Shown: positions 33,773 to 45,017 of the stretch, in pieces
Numbering within the stretch: the first letter of the stretch is position 1
Layout of the letters: the number at the start of each line of letters is the position of its first letter
Source: Gracilariopsis chorda
Taxonomy: Eukaryota; Rhodophyta; Florideophyceae; Gracilariales; Gracilariaceae
Assembly (NCBI GenBank): GCA_003194525.1
Contig: NBIV01000071.1
Coordinates: 62,001-126,000, forward strand
DNA: 64,000 bases
Reading direction: 5' to 3'
Notes under the pieces: model-generated
Database searches by the model: none
Told to the model about the DNA's origin: nothing
What the model saw: the letters and a program-made list of their open reading frames with translations, nothing else
Translations under genes and position numbers: made by a program

Positions 33773-35420
33773 GTCACATCAGCTGAATCCACAGTTTATT
33801 TGCTACGCAATGGGCCTGCACCTGCACTGTAAGCTCTCTAATCAACCTGGAAGTCACCAATGTTGATATAAACCTCAAAGGTGTTGGTGCCCGCCACGCA
33901 GGTGGCGTTTTTTGAGCGACAGGTACACGCAATACAACCAAAGAAAAGCATCTCATCCTAGATTCAGCAGTTTTCGTACTATATTCCGCGGGTCCAGTAT
34001 ATGGACGGGTCATTGATTCGTGGGACCTGAATGGCTTTGAGGTCCCAAACCACTGAAAATATGTGTTGTTAATTTCGACTATTTTGTTGGTTTAGACTGT
34101 CATCTCACCACTTAGCCACGTGATCTAATGTCACACTTCAGGTAAGAGCAGTGCTGTTAAGGGTGCGTCAGCGAAAACCGTCAGCTCGTACTTCACCAAG
34201 CGGGCGGAAACCCACACGCCCAAGACAACAAATCTCCAGTAAACCACAAGGATAGTTTATTCACCAATATGGAGACGGCAGAGAAAGCCACCAACGTAAC
34301 ATCACAGATATAAAACGCCTAAATTTGCGGCCACAGGTCAATCCCAACTGATCCCATTTGAAAAGTCAACCGGTACCAGCTGATTCTCATAGGGATTTTC
34401 ACCCTTTGCTTACTATAGAGGAAGCGGGAGAAGACCAATCGGTACCTCTTCGCTTTTTAACGCATGATAGGAACAAGTTAAACATCATATTTGATATTTC
34501 TACTAACCATATAGTTCTGTGTACCGCCATTTTGGGTATGAGAGCTGGACCGAACCTGGGTAAGGCGAACGTTCTATTGTTAAGAGTATAAGATATGTTA
34601 CGACCGAAAAACTCCTAAGCACTTTGCTAGTGCAAATTAGCGACTATTAGCGACCTGCAAAAGTGTGGACCAAATGGTAGCCGTAGAAACCCTTAAGTTT
34701 TGGGTAGGGTTCATCGTTAGCAAACAACTGCCAACTGATTGTATATTTGGAGCTATGTTTATAGACAATTATTTTCGGGCAATTTTGTCTCCTACCAGAA
34801 CGGTTATGTTTCATGAGGGTCCAAGATTCGCCATTTTAGGTCTTCTAAAATCAAAAACTGCACCACGTCTGCGAAAGAAAACCCATCGGTGGCAGTATGT
34901 AGTAGAGTTTGATTGCCAAAGTCCCATTCGAATTCCACCCATGAACAAAGTGGTAGCCAACATGGTTTGCTAACACTAGAAAGCCATCATGAGGTATGGG
35001 AACACCAAATGACAATGATGGCGAACGGAATCGTGGACAGTACACCAATTCAAACCTTTCAAAAAAACTGTTGAAACATTGCACCATAACTTCAGGCTAC
35101 CTGCACGAGAAAAACCAGTATGACAAACCCTTTAGTTTCCAACAAATGCAAAAGTTCTATGACACCTAGAGACACAACAATAGGTACGGACTCTTGGCTT
35201 GCAACCTTTACGGGTACACAACCGCAGCATGCTACTACAACAACAGACTTCGACAATCCTTTTCCGAACTACAGTTCGTAACGTACTCCCAACACCCCAG
35301 CTTCTATTCCAAAACTACATCGACAGGATTCATTATCATTAGCACTACCATTTACGATTTCTTTATTCTCGCTTCCCATCAATCGCTCATAGAGGCCTTT
35401 TATTATCATCTTCTCAGCAA
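33773..35420 (+). pseudogene. Ty3/gypsy remnant C, gag end and protease (second part)
   Basis: Joining across RC1, the plus strand continues TSAESTVYLLRNGPAP. Then come ASAKTVSSYFTKRAETHTPKTTN (near 34180), a protease-like stretch LNIIFDISTNHIVLCTAILGM (near 34480, where DTGA would be expected) and IVSKQLPTDCIFGAMFIDNYFRAIL..IPPMNKVVANMVC (34710-34970). These line up with the RG2 protease region at 11095-11688. A Thr-rich stretch follows (35100-35400). There are many stops. Confidence 0.55.
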
Positions 35421-36943
35421 ATAGGAATTAAAAATCTAAGAAAAACCAATGACGTTCCTCACTCAAACATTACGCTACTAGCCAGAGAGTAGCGCTCACC
35501 TCTCGCAACTTGACATCAGCAACATGATCTTCGCGATCACCAATATGTCTAACTTTAATCCGGCGCACACACCATACAACGGCGTCAATTCCCTCGATCA
35601 ACAACAGAGTTCACGCTCTCTCACCACTCCCAAACGAATCAGGTACCGCAAAATATTGGGGGACATCAGATACGTCGCGGATAGTACGCTTCCCGACATA
35701 GTATATGCCACCCTTAGGGACACAGTTTTGATTTCGATGAGAAATATTTTGTATTTGCCGTCTCTCGCGTTTGGAGCAGGTGGACAGACAAGATGGAATA
35801 CGGAAGCGTTTGCGCTTTGCACTAGATTTGTTTTTCTTGAAATACTGGTCACATAGCTCGCGGCGCTCTTCCTTTGTAGGAATAGGCCGGTGACTGATTG
35901 GGTGAACTTAGCAACCTTTTTTCTGCTCAGACAGAGTTTCGTCAGTTTATCCGAGCTTATTACGTGTTTTGAATCCTTCTTAGATGTTCTATGGCCGCTA
36001 CTTTTCTTATTGTTGTGCATTTGGGCTTCTGCGGGATTTTTTTTTTGGGCCCAGCGGAACGTCGATTATGTTCGCCGACAGCAGTTTTATGCGATTGTCT
36101 TCACTTGAGCTTGGACATAGCAGACTGGAAGACATGCAATAGCAAAGCTGCGTAAAGACATAATGTTTGCAAAGATCTTCAAGTCATTTTTTTTTTCTTT
36201 TAACTAGACTCGTATTTCATTTCTGACAATTTGCAGCAACTTTGGAGATTCGAGCTTGAGAATGAAGTTCAAAATAAGCTCTTTGTACTGATATTTACCT
36301 TTAATAATGCTTGAGGCGTTGTATTGGTCTCACGTTGCTATAAAATCGCAAACAAATTGCTCGGCTCTGCTTCTTAATCGTCTTATATCATATTCTTGTA
36401 CTTGATTATAGAAATCGCATTCTGTACATAATGGAGAAAGGTTTTTGGTGTCGACAAACGTCACATGTTGAGCCAATCGTGATTTGCTTCGTCGGTGGCG
36501 TCTTAAGATGATGTGGCGCCTTCCATACGTTCCAACATGCACTTGTTGTGCAGTGGACGACTCCTAAAACTCCTTTTCGAAAATAGCATACACACAAATT
36601 CTTCAATTCAGAGGATTTGAGTGCACTCAAAAAGCGAAAAGTGGTTAAGGCTCGCCCTCGTCGTAGCAGTTGCTCTCCAACTGAAGGTACCAAATTTGGC
36701 GCGAACCTGTGAACCAAAACACCTGCATTCCCAAACACAAACCATCGCTTATCCAATATACCAGAGCCACAATCATCGCACATGAAGTTCCCAGAAGGCA
36801 GAACGTCCCCGCTCTGCGCCAAAGTTGCCTAGCTTCTGGCAACCCACCCACCCCAGCTCCCACCCCCCCTTTTACCCCTCCTCCCTTCCGCCCTCCCCGC
36901 GGTTGAAACTTGTCACACACAAGCAACAAAATCCTGTTGCAAG
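35421..36943. other. Intergenic sequence with minus-strand open frames
   Basis: Minus-strand frames at 36020-35598 and 36822-36406 are open but unrecognised. The second has a CDDC pair and several cysteines (CWNVWK, CDVC), and lies divergent to the SANT-like gene, so it could be a relic of the same DNA transposon. Poly-T and poly-C tracts occur at 36190 and 36850-36880. Confidence 0.3.
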
Positions 36944-37741
36944 ATGCCACAGGTGAAAGTAAATGAAACTTACAAACGGTCTAATCCACAACATTCGAAC
37001 ACAGAAGAACTGACTACGCCGCAATGCTCACGAAAAGTGAAGCTATCAATTCAGAAACTGCCGCTATTCGCAAAGAAGAAAGGACAGACCCCGACTCGTG
37101 GCTCTGGGTTCACTCAAATCGATACCACCCATCTGTTAGATTTAATGGAAAAGTACCTACCACTCTGTCGCGAAGAATGGGATGTACTCTTGAAGGAGAA
37201 TACATCCGCTTTTCCGCAGCAACAGAGGACTGTCGAGAGTCTTCGCAGAAAGTTTTCCACTTTACACCGCCGACGCATTCCTACTGGGGATCACTTTATA
37301 CCTGATGACGTAAATAGAGCGAAACATATTTGTGAAACTATAACTGAGCGAGCAGATATGGATGATGGTGATGATGTCGTAGAGACTGTTGGGCCCAGCT
37401 TTCTTCAGGAAGACTTGATCTCCACTGATTTAGACGACGTTATTGTTTCTACAGAACAGCAAAAGGACTTTTTGAAACCAGAACCTACCGTTGCGAGCCA
37501 GCCACGTCCGTTAGTGCGCACAGGCCGCATGTCTACATTTAAAAGTGAAGAAGACAGCCTCATGTCTCTATTTAAAATATCTCTACTGAACGACCAAAAG
37601 CGGCGTGCGGAAGAGCTTGAGCGACGTAGAGAAGAGCGCAAAGAGAGTCGTGCGCAGCGCTTAGATGAGAGCCGCCGCCATGAGAAGCTTATGGAAATGA
37701 TTTTGTTGTTGATTGCGAAGTCTGCTTCGACCAACAACTAA
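36944..37741 (+). CDS. SANT/Myb-like (DUF6818-type) protein of a Harbinger-like transposon
   Basis: The ATG at 36944 opens 265 codons without a break. Residues about 50-125 form a helical DNA-binding-type domain: GSGFTQIDTTHLLDLMEKYLPLCREEWDVLLKE, then RTVESLRRKFSTLHRRRIPTGD. Its Trp and spacing match the SANT-like domain I know as DUF6818. An acidic linker follows (DMDDGDDVVETV), and the last 70 residues form a highly charged coiled coil (RRAEELERRREERKESRAQRLDE). PIF/Harbinger elements encode a Myb/SANT-like partner that brings the transposase to DNA. This ORF ends 14 bp from the end of a Harbinger-type transposase on the opposite strand, which supports that role. Confidence 0.75.
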   Translation: MPQVKVNETYKRSNPQHSNTEELTTPQCSRKVKLSIQKLPLFAKKKGQTPTRGSGFTQIDTTHLLDLMEKYLPLCREEWDVLLKENTSAFPQQQRTVESLRRKFSTLHRRRIPTGDHFIPDDVNRAKHICETITERADMDDGDDVVETVGPSFLQEDLISTDLDDVIVSTEQQKDFLKPEPTVASQPRPLVRTGRMSTFKSEEDSLMSLFKISLLNDQKRRAEELERRREERKESRAQRLDESRRHEKLMEMILLLIAKSASTNN

Positions 37742-37755
37742 ATGTTTAGGCTGCT

Positions 37756-38730
37756 CTAAAGAAAATCATTAGCTTCCACACTAAGATGAGGCATGTAGGT
37801 GCTTAATATTTGGTTGATCCCAACCATTCGCGTGCGCAAATTAAACAGATGTATGCTACAAAGCAACATAACTCGTCTTTCTCCGTTTTCCTCGTACATG
37901 AACCTGTCCTTCAATCGCTGAAACCTACCTTGAAACGACCTCATACCCCATTCAGATGCTTGTCGAGCGGATGTTGCCTGTCGGATTTGAAGAACCTCTC
38001 TGGCATCTTTGGCCCTTGTCTCATCTTGAGACGACTTGATTGAAAAAGGATACGAATTGCGACAGAATGAAAAGTCTAAAACGCATTTCCCTCCATGTTT
38101 CTCATGTTCCAGACCCAACTTAGTATATATATTACCCCACTCCGACACCACCGAATCATGCATACTACCGGGCGCGTTGATTGCGCAAGCAAAAACTGTA
38201 CCATTTGGAGCAAATACAAGAACATTGGAAACGTAATGATCATGGGTCCATCCATTGTAAAACATATTCTGCACCACGAAGTCCTGGGATTGCTCTAGCA
38301 GCAGTTTCAAACCATCGGCCACTGAATAAACCTCTTCTAATGTGTGATACCTTTGTTTGAAAGCATCTTTGAAAGCCTGAATCTCTGTTTCGGTCGGCAT
38401 CCTCACCTCCGCGTTAACATTATGCGCCAGAACCCGAAGCAATATTCTCCTACTGAAACGTAAAAAGATTGAGCACACAGAACTTGTGATGCCAAAGAAA
38501 AGACTGAGGTTCCAGAGAGCTCCTCTCGTTCGATGCCAGCACAGGACAAGTCCCAAACATTTTGTTGCGTCCAAAGATCGCAGTCGTCCACGTCTACACC
38601 TACGTTTTTGTAGGAAACCGCTTGCTGTGTATGGGTTATATTCGTTATATATGTGCTGAAACTGGTTTAAGACATGCGTGAAAGTACTGTGATCAATTCC
38701 TGTTAGCGTTATTAGTGAGCTGTCGCACAT
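37756..38730 (-). CDS. PIF/Harbinger-type DDE transposase
   Basis: The first in-frame ATG is at 38730, giving 324 residues. The catalytic core reads SVADGLKLLLEQS (first Asp), YNGWTHDHYVSNVLVFAPNGTVFACAINAPGSMHDS, GGKCVLDFSFC (second Asp), and RQASEWGMRSFQGRFQRLKDRF (Glu). This is the pattern of HARBI1-like DDE endonucleases. The N-terminal third has basic, Trp-containing helices (LGLVLCWHRTRGALW) typical of the family. The frame is intact. No terminal inverted repeats or 3-bp target duplications could be found by eye on either side, so mobility is unproven. The GTG-initiated extension upstream is unlikely to be used. Confidence 0.82.
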   Translation of the reverse strand: MCDSSLITLTGIDHSTFTHVLNQFQHIYNEYNPYTASGFLQKRRCRRGRLRSLDATKCLGLVLCWHRTRGALWNLSLFFGITSSVCSIFLRFSRRILLRVLAHNVNAEVRMPTETEIQAFKDAFKQRYHTLEEVYSVADGLKLLLEQSQDFVVQNMFYNGWTHDHYVSNVLVFAPNGTVFACAINAPGSMHDSVVSEWGNIYTKLGLEHEKHGGKCVLDFSFCRNSYPFSIKSSQDETRAKDAREVLQIRQATSARQASEWGMRSFQGRFQRLKDRFMYEENGERRVMLLCSIHLFNLRTRMVGINQILSTYMPHLSVEANDFL

Positions 38731-41322
38731 GGAACAAAACAAGAACACAAATGGTGAGTCTGCAGGTTTGAGAAGCGCCTGTCTGCTAATTTGTCTGTCT
38801 CTGCGTCATCTCACAATAGTTGTATGCCTATCCCCGAAGCGTATTGAGTTTCGCTGACGCCGAGTTAGTAATGTAAGCAGTAGAACAGTTGTGGTGTCCA
38901 TTTTGCAATAAGGAAGATGGGCAGGATCCTCAGACTCTGATCGCTCGGTTTGCTCTGGAATTTCAGTGGCAGGTCGGATACGCAGAATGGAACCTTTCCC
39001 GCAATTTGGTATTTGTGTGGAGCGCCCAATTTGATTTTTAGGAGTCGTCCAGTATCTTTGGCCTCATTCAAGGCTACACAGCAGCCGCCTTGATTTTTTG
39101 ATTTTGTGATCGGCCAGAATTAAAATCTTCGATTCGTTCCGTAAACCCGGCAAAATTAACTTCGAACTGTATCAAGGCCGATCCGGTTGCGTTCAACAGC
39201 GTAGAGGCCTGGCTATTGTTCACAATTCTTTACGACGACAGGACGTCTCTGCCCCATCCCGGTACTTCTCGTTGGAGCAAAGCGGTTTGTTGGTAAGGAC
39301 CGGGAGACTGGAGCGATTAGTCATGCTACGGGAGAGTTTTCTTGGACGCCAGGCCAAGAAACCGGAAAAAAACCCGAAGTTTGTCCAAAGATGTCTTCGG
39401 TTTTGGATTCAGGAGCCAAAACCGGATGTTTATTCCGCTTCCTGCAGGCAGCTCTTCTAACATAAACTACGTGTTGTTAGGTTGACGCCCCCCGTACTTC
39501 GGGTAACGGCTCTCAAACCTGTATTGCAAGTCTTTTCTACCATAACCTGCTACCCACAAGCCCATCCATCTACAATGCAGGCGCCTATGCGTTTCACGCA
39601 TGATGTACAATCAGCAGTCTCCTCCAATGCCTTCAATTTTTAAAATGACTGTCTGTGGCTCTTTGTCGTTTTTATCAGCGCGTTTATGTCCAGTTTGTAC
39701 GGCTCTTTGCAATCAAAACGGTTCCCGTCTTCCCGTATTTGTCTCCATGTGTCCGCACACAATGCTTTCCTTTTACATGATTGTTCTCTTTGGTCTTAAA
39801 ACGGTACTTATCAGTGCAATTTCGGATTTAGTTGCAGTGCACGCAACGTCTTTTCTTGCTCTCGGTGGGCTTCGCCTTGTCCTTTTTACTTTTGTTAGAG
39901 TTCTTTTCAGGCTTCTGTTTGGACTTTCGAAAGTAGTCTAGAATTATGGCGTTCAAATATTTGTTGTAAGTAGATACGCTTAGTGTCTTTTGCTTTGTCT
40001 GTCTTCACATGTTAGCGTTCCCACGTGAGCAATTGGCATCATTTCTTGGCAATCCGGGTCCAAACTTTCAATATAGACAGCCAGTGGAGTGTTTAAATCG
40101 TATTCACGGCCTTTGGATTTTCTCAAGCACGTGGAGCGATCCTTTGAATTTTGCACAGATTCTGATCCTTTTTGCTAACCTTCATGATACTACGCATCAG
40201 CTTGTCTCTAACCACTGAGGACTACAAATGGTGGAGGACCTTTAATTGCATTGCATTCTACCGTGGGTTAAAAAGTTACATTCTGCCGGGCTAAATCCTG
40301 TCACAGAAAATGTTACAGGACTAACGACAACGACAATACAAAAGCATTCAAGCAAATACTTCAAACATAGCTGCCCCATTCAGGGAGATGGGTGCTGAGA
40401 ACCACTTTGTTCTTGTCCACCGTGAACGTATGCGTGTGTCCGTCGCATCATACGGGGTTAATACGTGACATAGCATATCCTCTAATTAGAATGCTGTACT
40501 AGAACGTAGCATTACTAGACAGACAGACTTGTGTTTTCGAAAAAGGCATGCTTCACCCACTCCGAAGCACGGATACTGGCGAACAATTGCTATCTATCTC
40601 TTGTTAGACCCTTCCCAACCGCTGGAGTTACCTCCACGGGAACCGTTTTGTAACCGGAGAGCAAAGGTCCCGAAAGCAAACATTGCTGATTAATTCGCTT
40701 GATTTTGCGTAAAATCCGCACTTGTCGGGTGGTGGAGTGATGCGCGAAGGGTACGTGCCCTTGTATCTAGCATTGGTAGCGCTGTGTTTCATGATGTGAC
40801 CCCACGGAAAAACGATCAAAACAACGCATTACAAAGCGGGTAAACTTATGAAGTATCATATAGGGCTTCAACGTCAGCACGTCTGAATCCGACGGTTGTG
40901 GCTACTGATGTGCTTCACTGCTTCTATTTCGTTTGTTATCATTTGCGAGGATTCACTGTTTGAAACCATCCGCTCATATCACGTGTGCCATAGTTTGGCT
41001 GAGTGTGAACGTTTGAAACCTCAGCCCGTGTGGTTTTTGAATATCGATAGGTCAAACGAACAGTGAAGTTTAATTATAAAATACTTAACAAACACGCGCA
41101 TGTTGAGACTTGTGGGACCGCCAGTCCGCCGCAGAAAACATTTGATCGCGCTTCATTATCGAACTGTAAGCGTATCATGAACCGACGGCGGTCGCTATCT
41201 CAGATCTGCAGGCCCGAGCGTGTAGTATCCTTACGGAACTTCTCTTCATAGATCACCTCTTTCCTACTTGCTTCCATACCTGGACTAGCTCGGGCATCGG
41301 AAATACTTCTTTCAGGGTTCAC
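38731..41322. other. Intergenic, no supported gene
   Basis: Only broken frames were seen. On the minus strand around 39940-39600 a Lys/Cys-rich phrase is interrupted by stops (KKRRCVHCN...DKYRFKTKENNHVK, then VCGHME) and may be a zinc-binding transposase relic. Nothing else is interpretable. Confidence 0.3.
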
Positions 41323-42480
41323 GACGTGGATCTACACATTTCAAACCTTCCGTCTGATGTGCTTCAACGCATTTTCAGTATTGGCGTTAAGGACGCGTGG
41401 TGCCCATCCCCTGAAGAATATGCTAACTTGTCCGAGTCCTCCGAGACTGTCGAAGCTGGCCATCGCTATCTTTTCAAATCAGACCGTGACGCTTTTCGGG
41501 GAATCCCTGAAGTTTTCACATTGATGCAGTGCGCACAAGTGTGTACGGCGTGGTCAGATGCCATCATTGAAAAACGGTTTTGGGACTCAAATGTTAGCAC
41601 CATGTTTGGTTAACAGTATGCGGAGCCTTGGAAGCTCGGACGAAGGTGGAACTCTCTGTTTGCGGATATACCTGTACCGATACTCGTTACAATGGATCAG
41701 TTTATTTCAAACATAGGAAAGATTGAGACATCGATTCGTCGCGGGCGCCCGAATATTCACGTATATCTGCCTCTCTCTAGTGATCACAGAGGCGAAACCT
41801 TCAGAGAATAGTATAGTATGGAACCATTTCTTCGGACGAAGGCTTTGCACCTGAAAGTTTCGGATATCACGACAGGAGGTGATGATTTATTTGGAGGCCA
41901 ACGGGTCGGCTTTGAAACATTAATGCTCAACGAGTGGCCTTTACTACAGAGCTTGGACGTTGATCTTGCTGAAAACGGCATACTTACTCTCGCAATGGTG
42001 GGATCTCGAACGGAGCTCGATTCAAAACCAGAGCATGTCGTAAGAGCAAACCCTCCGTTTCCCTGTCTCAAGAAACTGTCTTTACCCACACATCCAAATG
42101 GTCATGGAGAACAGCTTGTGACTCTAGTCGCGCCAAAAGTTGAACACTGCTCCATTATCACTTATGTATACAACAACGAGTCACTGGGTTTGGATATGCA
42201 CCGTAACCGTATTTTGTACTCCCAATTTCTTCAAGAGGATAAGAAATATAAAACTTTTGTCACACCGTACTTCCTGCATGCGTTTCTGTGGCCCGGACCC
42301 AAATCCTTTGGTGACAAAAAATGGATATGGGAATGGTATTCGAGAAATTCATACTCTTCGGATTGTGAAATTCTCATATCTGAGCGGAGAGATGGAACGG
42401 TATATGAGGTTCGCTTGACTTTCGAACAGTTTTTCGAAGAGGAAGATCTTCGAGAAATCTCTATTCCTTTTTGTGCTTAG
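41323..42480 (+). pseudogene. F-box protein pseudogene (two in-frame stops)
   Basis: A single frame runs 41323-42480 with only two stops, TAA at 41611 and TAG at 41809. Residues 1-95 are a clear F-box: LHISNLPSDVLQRIFSIG, an acidic insertion, then LMQCAQVCTAWSDAIIEKRFWDS. After the stops the frame continues with leucine-rich, LRR-like segments (LFGGQRVGFETLMLNEWPLLQSLDVDLAENG; FPCLKKLSLPTHPNG). F-box proteins recruit substrates to SCF ubiquitin ligases. No in-frame ATG precedes the F-box. Instead ATACTTCTTTCAG ends at 41315 like a 3' splice site, so an upstream exon is possible. The two stops make this a recent pseudogene, unless the sequence has errors. Confidence 0.7.
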
Positions 42481-45017
42481 CTGCAGAAGGCTTTCGGAAC
42501 CTGCTTTACCATGTTCTACGTTTGTTGGAGCAGCTTTGTAGCTTTTGGGCGCCGTTAGAATCAATTAGGTGCTAGCGCTGAAAAGCCTACCAAAAAAGTA
42601 TAGAGAGCACTAGTGGATAAACTAAAAGCGTACCTTGAATTGGATCTACAGCAGGAATGTTGTTCTCCAATTGCGAATGTCCTAATGTGCAAACTAGAGG
42701 CCTTCGGAAGGCAAAATTTGAAGCCCAAGAGTCAACACAAACTGAACGAGAGAATAATTAGCAGTAGCTATTCACACGTACTTTGATCTCCAGCCAGTGG
42801 CTCTGTTGTCATCGGTAGATTCAGGCGGCCTTGGTCCAGATTCCAAATCAAAATTCCGCCAGAGGGCACCACACCCGTTCGCGCAAAACACCACGCCTAT
42901 AGCGTGCTCTATGATTCTGCACGATGCATCGAATCAATGCAAACTTGGCTGCGAGCTTTGCGTAACAAACAGCATAAAACTCACCGCGCAACTGCGGCTG
43001 TACTCGAAACTAAAATATTTTGGGTTCGAGGCATTGAAAGGATTATGAGAATACTGTAGCGTGGGGCGTTTGAACTGTAAATCTGGTTCATCATTGCAGT
43101 GCGTAAGAGAGACCGATGATATCGAACGTAGGACCGTTTTGGTATTAAGCACTTTTATCCATCGTAGGCTCAAAATACCTAATGGTGTAGAGCATTTCGA
43201 TCTTGGATGCCGCCGAAGAGCAGCATCGCGGCGTCGAGATCTCCGATCTCCCCGAGAGAGGCAAGGCACTGACGCCGAATCAACGGTAAAGACATCGGCA
43301 GAAAAGCTTTTGGTTTATCTAGAGAGGGAGGAGTTCTTCTGAACGTAACTCCTACCGTTGTCTTGGTATTAGAGACATATGCCCAAATATACACACGCAT
43401 ACAAATAAATCGTCAAAGCATAGGATCGCTACCCCCATCCAAATTCGGGACGGCGGTGCGCTCATTGGCATCAACACTGCCAGCGATTGTCGGTACATCT
43501 GTGTCCATGAGGAAAATGTCATCAGCCACGATCTGGGAACCAAGCAATATGGTACCCAACGTTTAAGCCCGTTCCGAACCTCTATTGTACGGTTCGTCTA
43601 CATTGATGAAGTCTGGTTTAAGAATAGTTTTCAATTCGATGATGTCATCCGGGTTATCCTGAATCACAGTCACCTGTTTTGATTTTGTGGATTCGTTCTT
43701 CTTGCTTCTCTCTGCATAGGTTCTAGTAAGGCATTCGAATAAGGTAATATGCTATGTCACGGATTACCCCTTTCGGGCACAACAGACACACACATAAGCT
43801 CACGGTGGAAAAGTACAAAACGGTTCTCAACAGCCATCCCCTGAATGTGGCAGTTTTGTTTGAAGTATTTGTTTGAGTGTTTTGGTTAGCTTCGATTCAT
43901 TTAACGTTCTTCTGTGACAGAAATTAGGCCGGCCTGCTGGCAGCAACGACTCGGACGTTTTATGGTCACGTTGCTACGAGAGGTATGGTATGCCCTTTAA
44001 GCAGTTACGAGAACATCGCGCCGTCACCGAGGACAGCGGTGGCGGTGGTTCCGAAAGCGAAGCCGCATCAATTAAGAGTTGAGTTGTCCACAACGTTTCA
44101 AGAGAATCGTATCACGCTCTACTAGATAGACCCATCGTCGCGCTGGTGGAGGATGCGTATCATCAAGGCCGTGTGATAACGGTATGGTTGTTGGATGGAC
44201 TTGTGTCAAATGTGAGAAGTTCATGGTAGCGCAGTGTAGGGGGAGCTCTATGACGAGCAAATGTAATCGGCACAGGAATCTGGCGGGAGTCCTTCTAGGG
44301 CTCCAGGGGGATTTGGGTTTACTTAAATAGGATACTAAAGTGTGTCAGTGGAGGTATTGTCAGCGCAAAGCGGTACGTCAATCCTCCGTTCTTCGTGACG
44401 GACTTGTACGTGTTTCCACAACCGTTACGGTGCGGATGATCACAATAGAAAAACCAAAGGCCAAAAAGGCCAAAATTGCGGTGATGTCGCCAACTGGTCA
44501 CAGTGACCTCTGTGGAAGGGCTTTTGGTGAAGTGAAACGTGTCCAGAGGTCTTGCACGGCGTACACGTGTCACCGCGAGAGAGTTTTTGTACACGCAGCT
44601 GCCCGTATGGTAGCCTACTGTACACCGGTGACTGGCCGCACAATTTCGTGCTTTCAAGCGAAAAGGTTCTGGCGCGTATCTATCTACCATCCATTCATCG
44701 TTTGTGGGCTGGGGCCGCATTCACTCGCCTTTCGGACGCATCAACCGGTAGCGAGCCCTGCCGCATCTCCGAGGCGCCATATTTCCGAGCTTGGGCCAAC
44801 CTCGTCGCTTTGAGCGTACTTGTTCTGCGCCAACATCGCAGGAACGCAGCCAACGGTCCTTCGGGTGCAAGCATTCGCTGGTTATGTGGAAAGCGTCCTG
44901 ACGCAAAGCATCGTCGGCTGCCCCGTCCACTTTCTTTGGTCCTATCACGGGCTTTCGCACGGCCCCGAACCATCCCGTCTGTCTTGGCATCAATCTAACC
45001 TTCCGCGCACAGCTGAA
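42481..45017. other. Intergenic with one broken frame
   Basis: At about 43925-44228 a plus frame reads GRPAGSNDSDVLWSRCYERYGMPFKQ...SIKS (TGA) VVHNVSRESYHALLDRPIVALVEDAYHQGRVITVWLLDG. It looks like a transposon-type gene relic starting with an AT-hook-like GRPAGS, family unknown. The remaining frames here look like shadows or chance. Confidence 0.3.

Noticed and set aside
41611-41811. Stop-codon reassignment or recoding in the F-box gene
   Set aside because: The DedA, SANT, transposase and P47-like genes use normal stops and contain no in-frame TAA or TAG, so the standard code applies.
44340-45017. Open frames upstream of the DedA gene, including an N-terminal extension to 44820
   Set aside because: They lack ATG starts or recognisable content, and the DedA start at 45018 already gives a plausible transit peptide and full domain.
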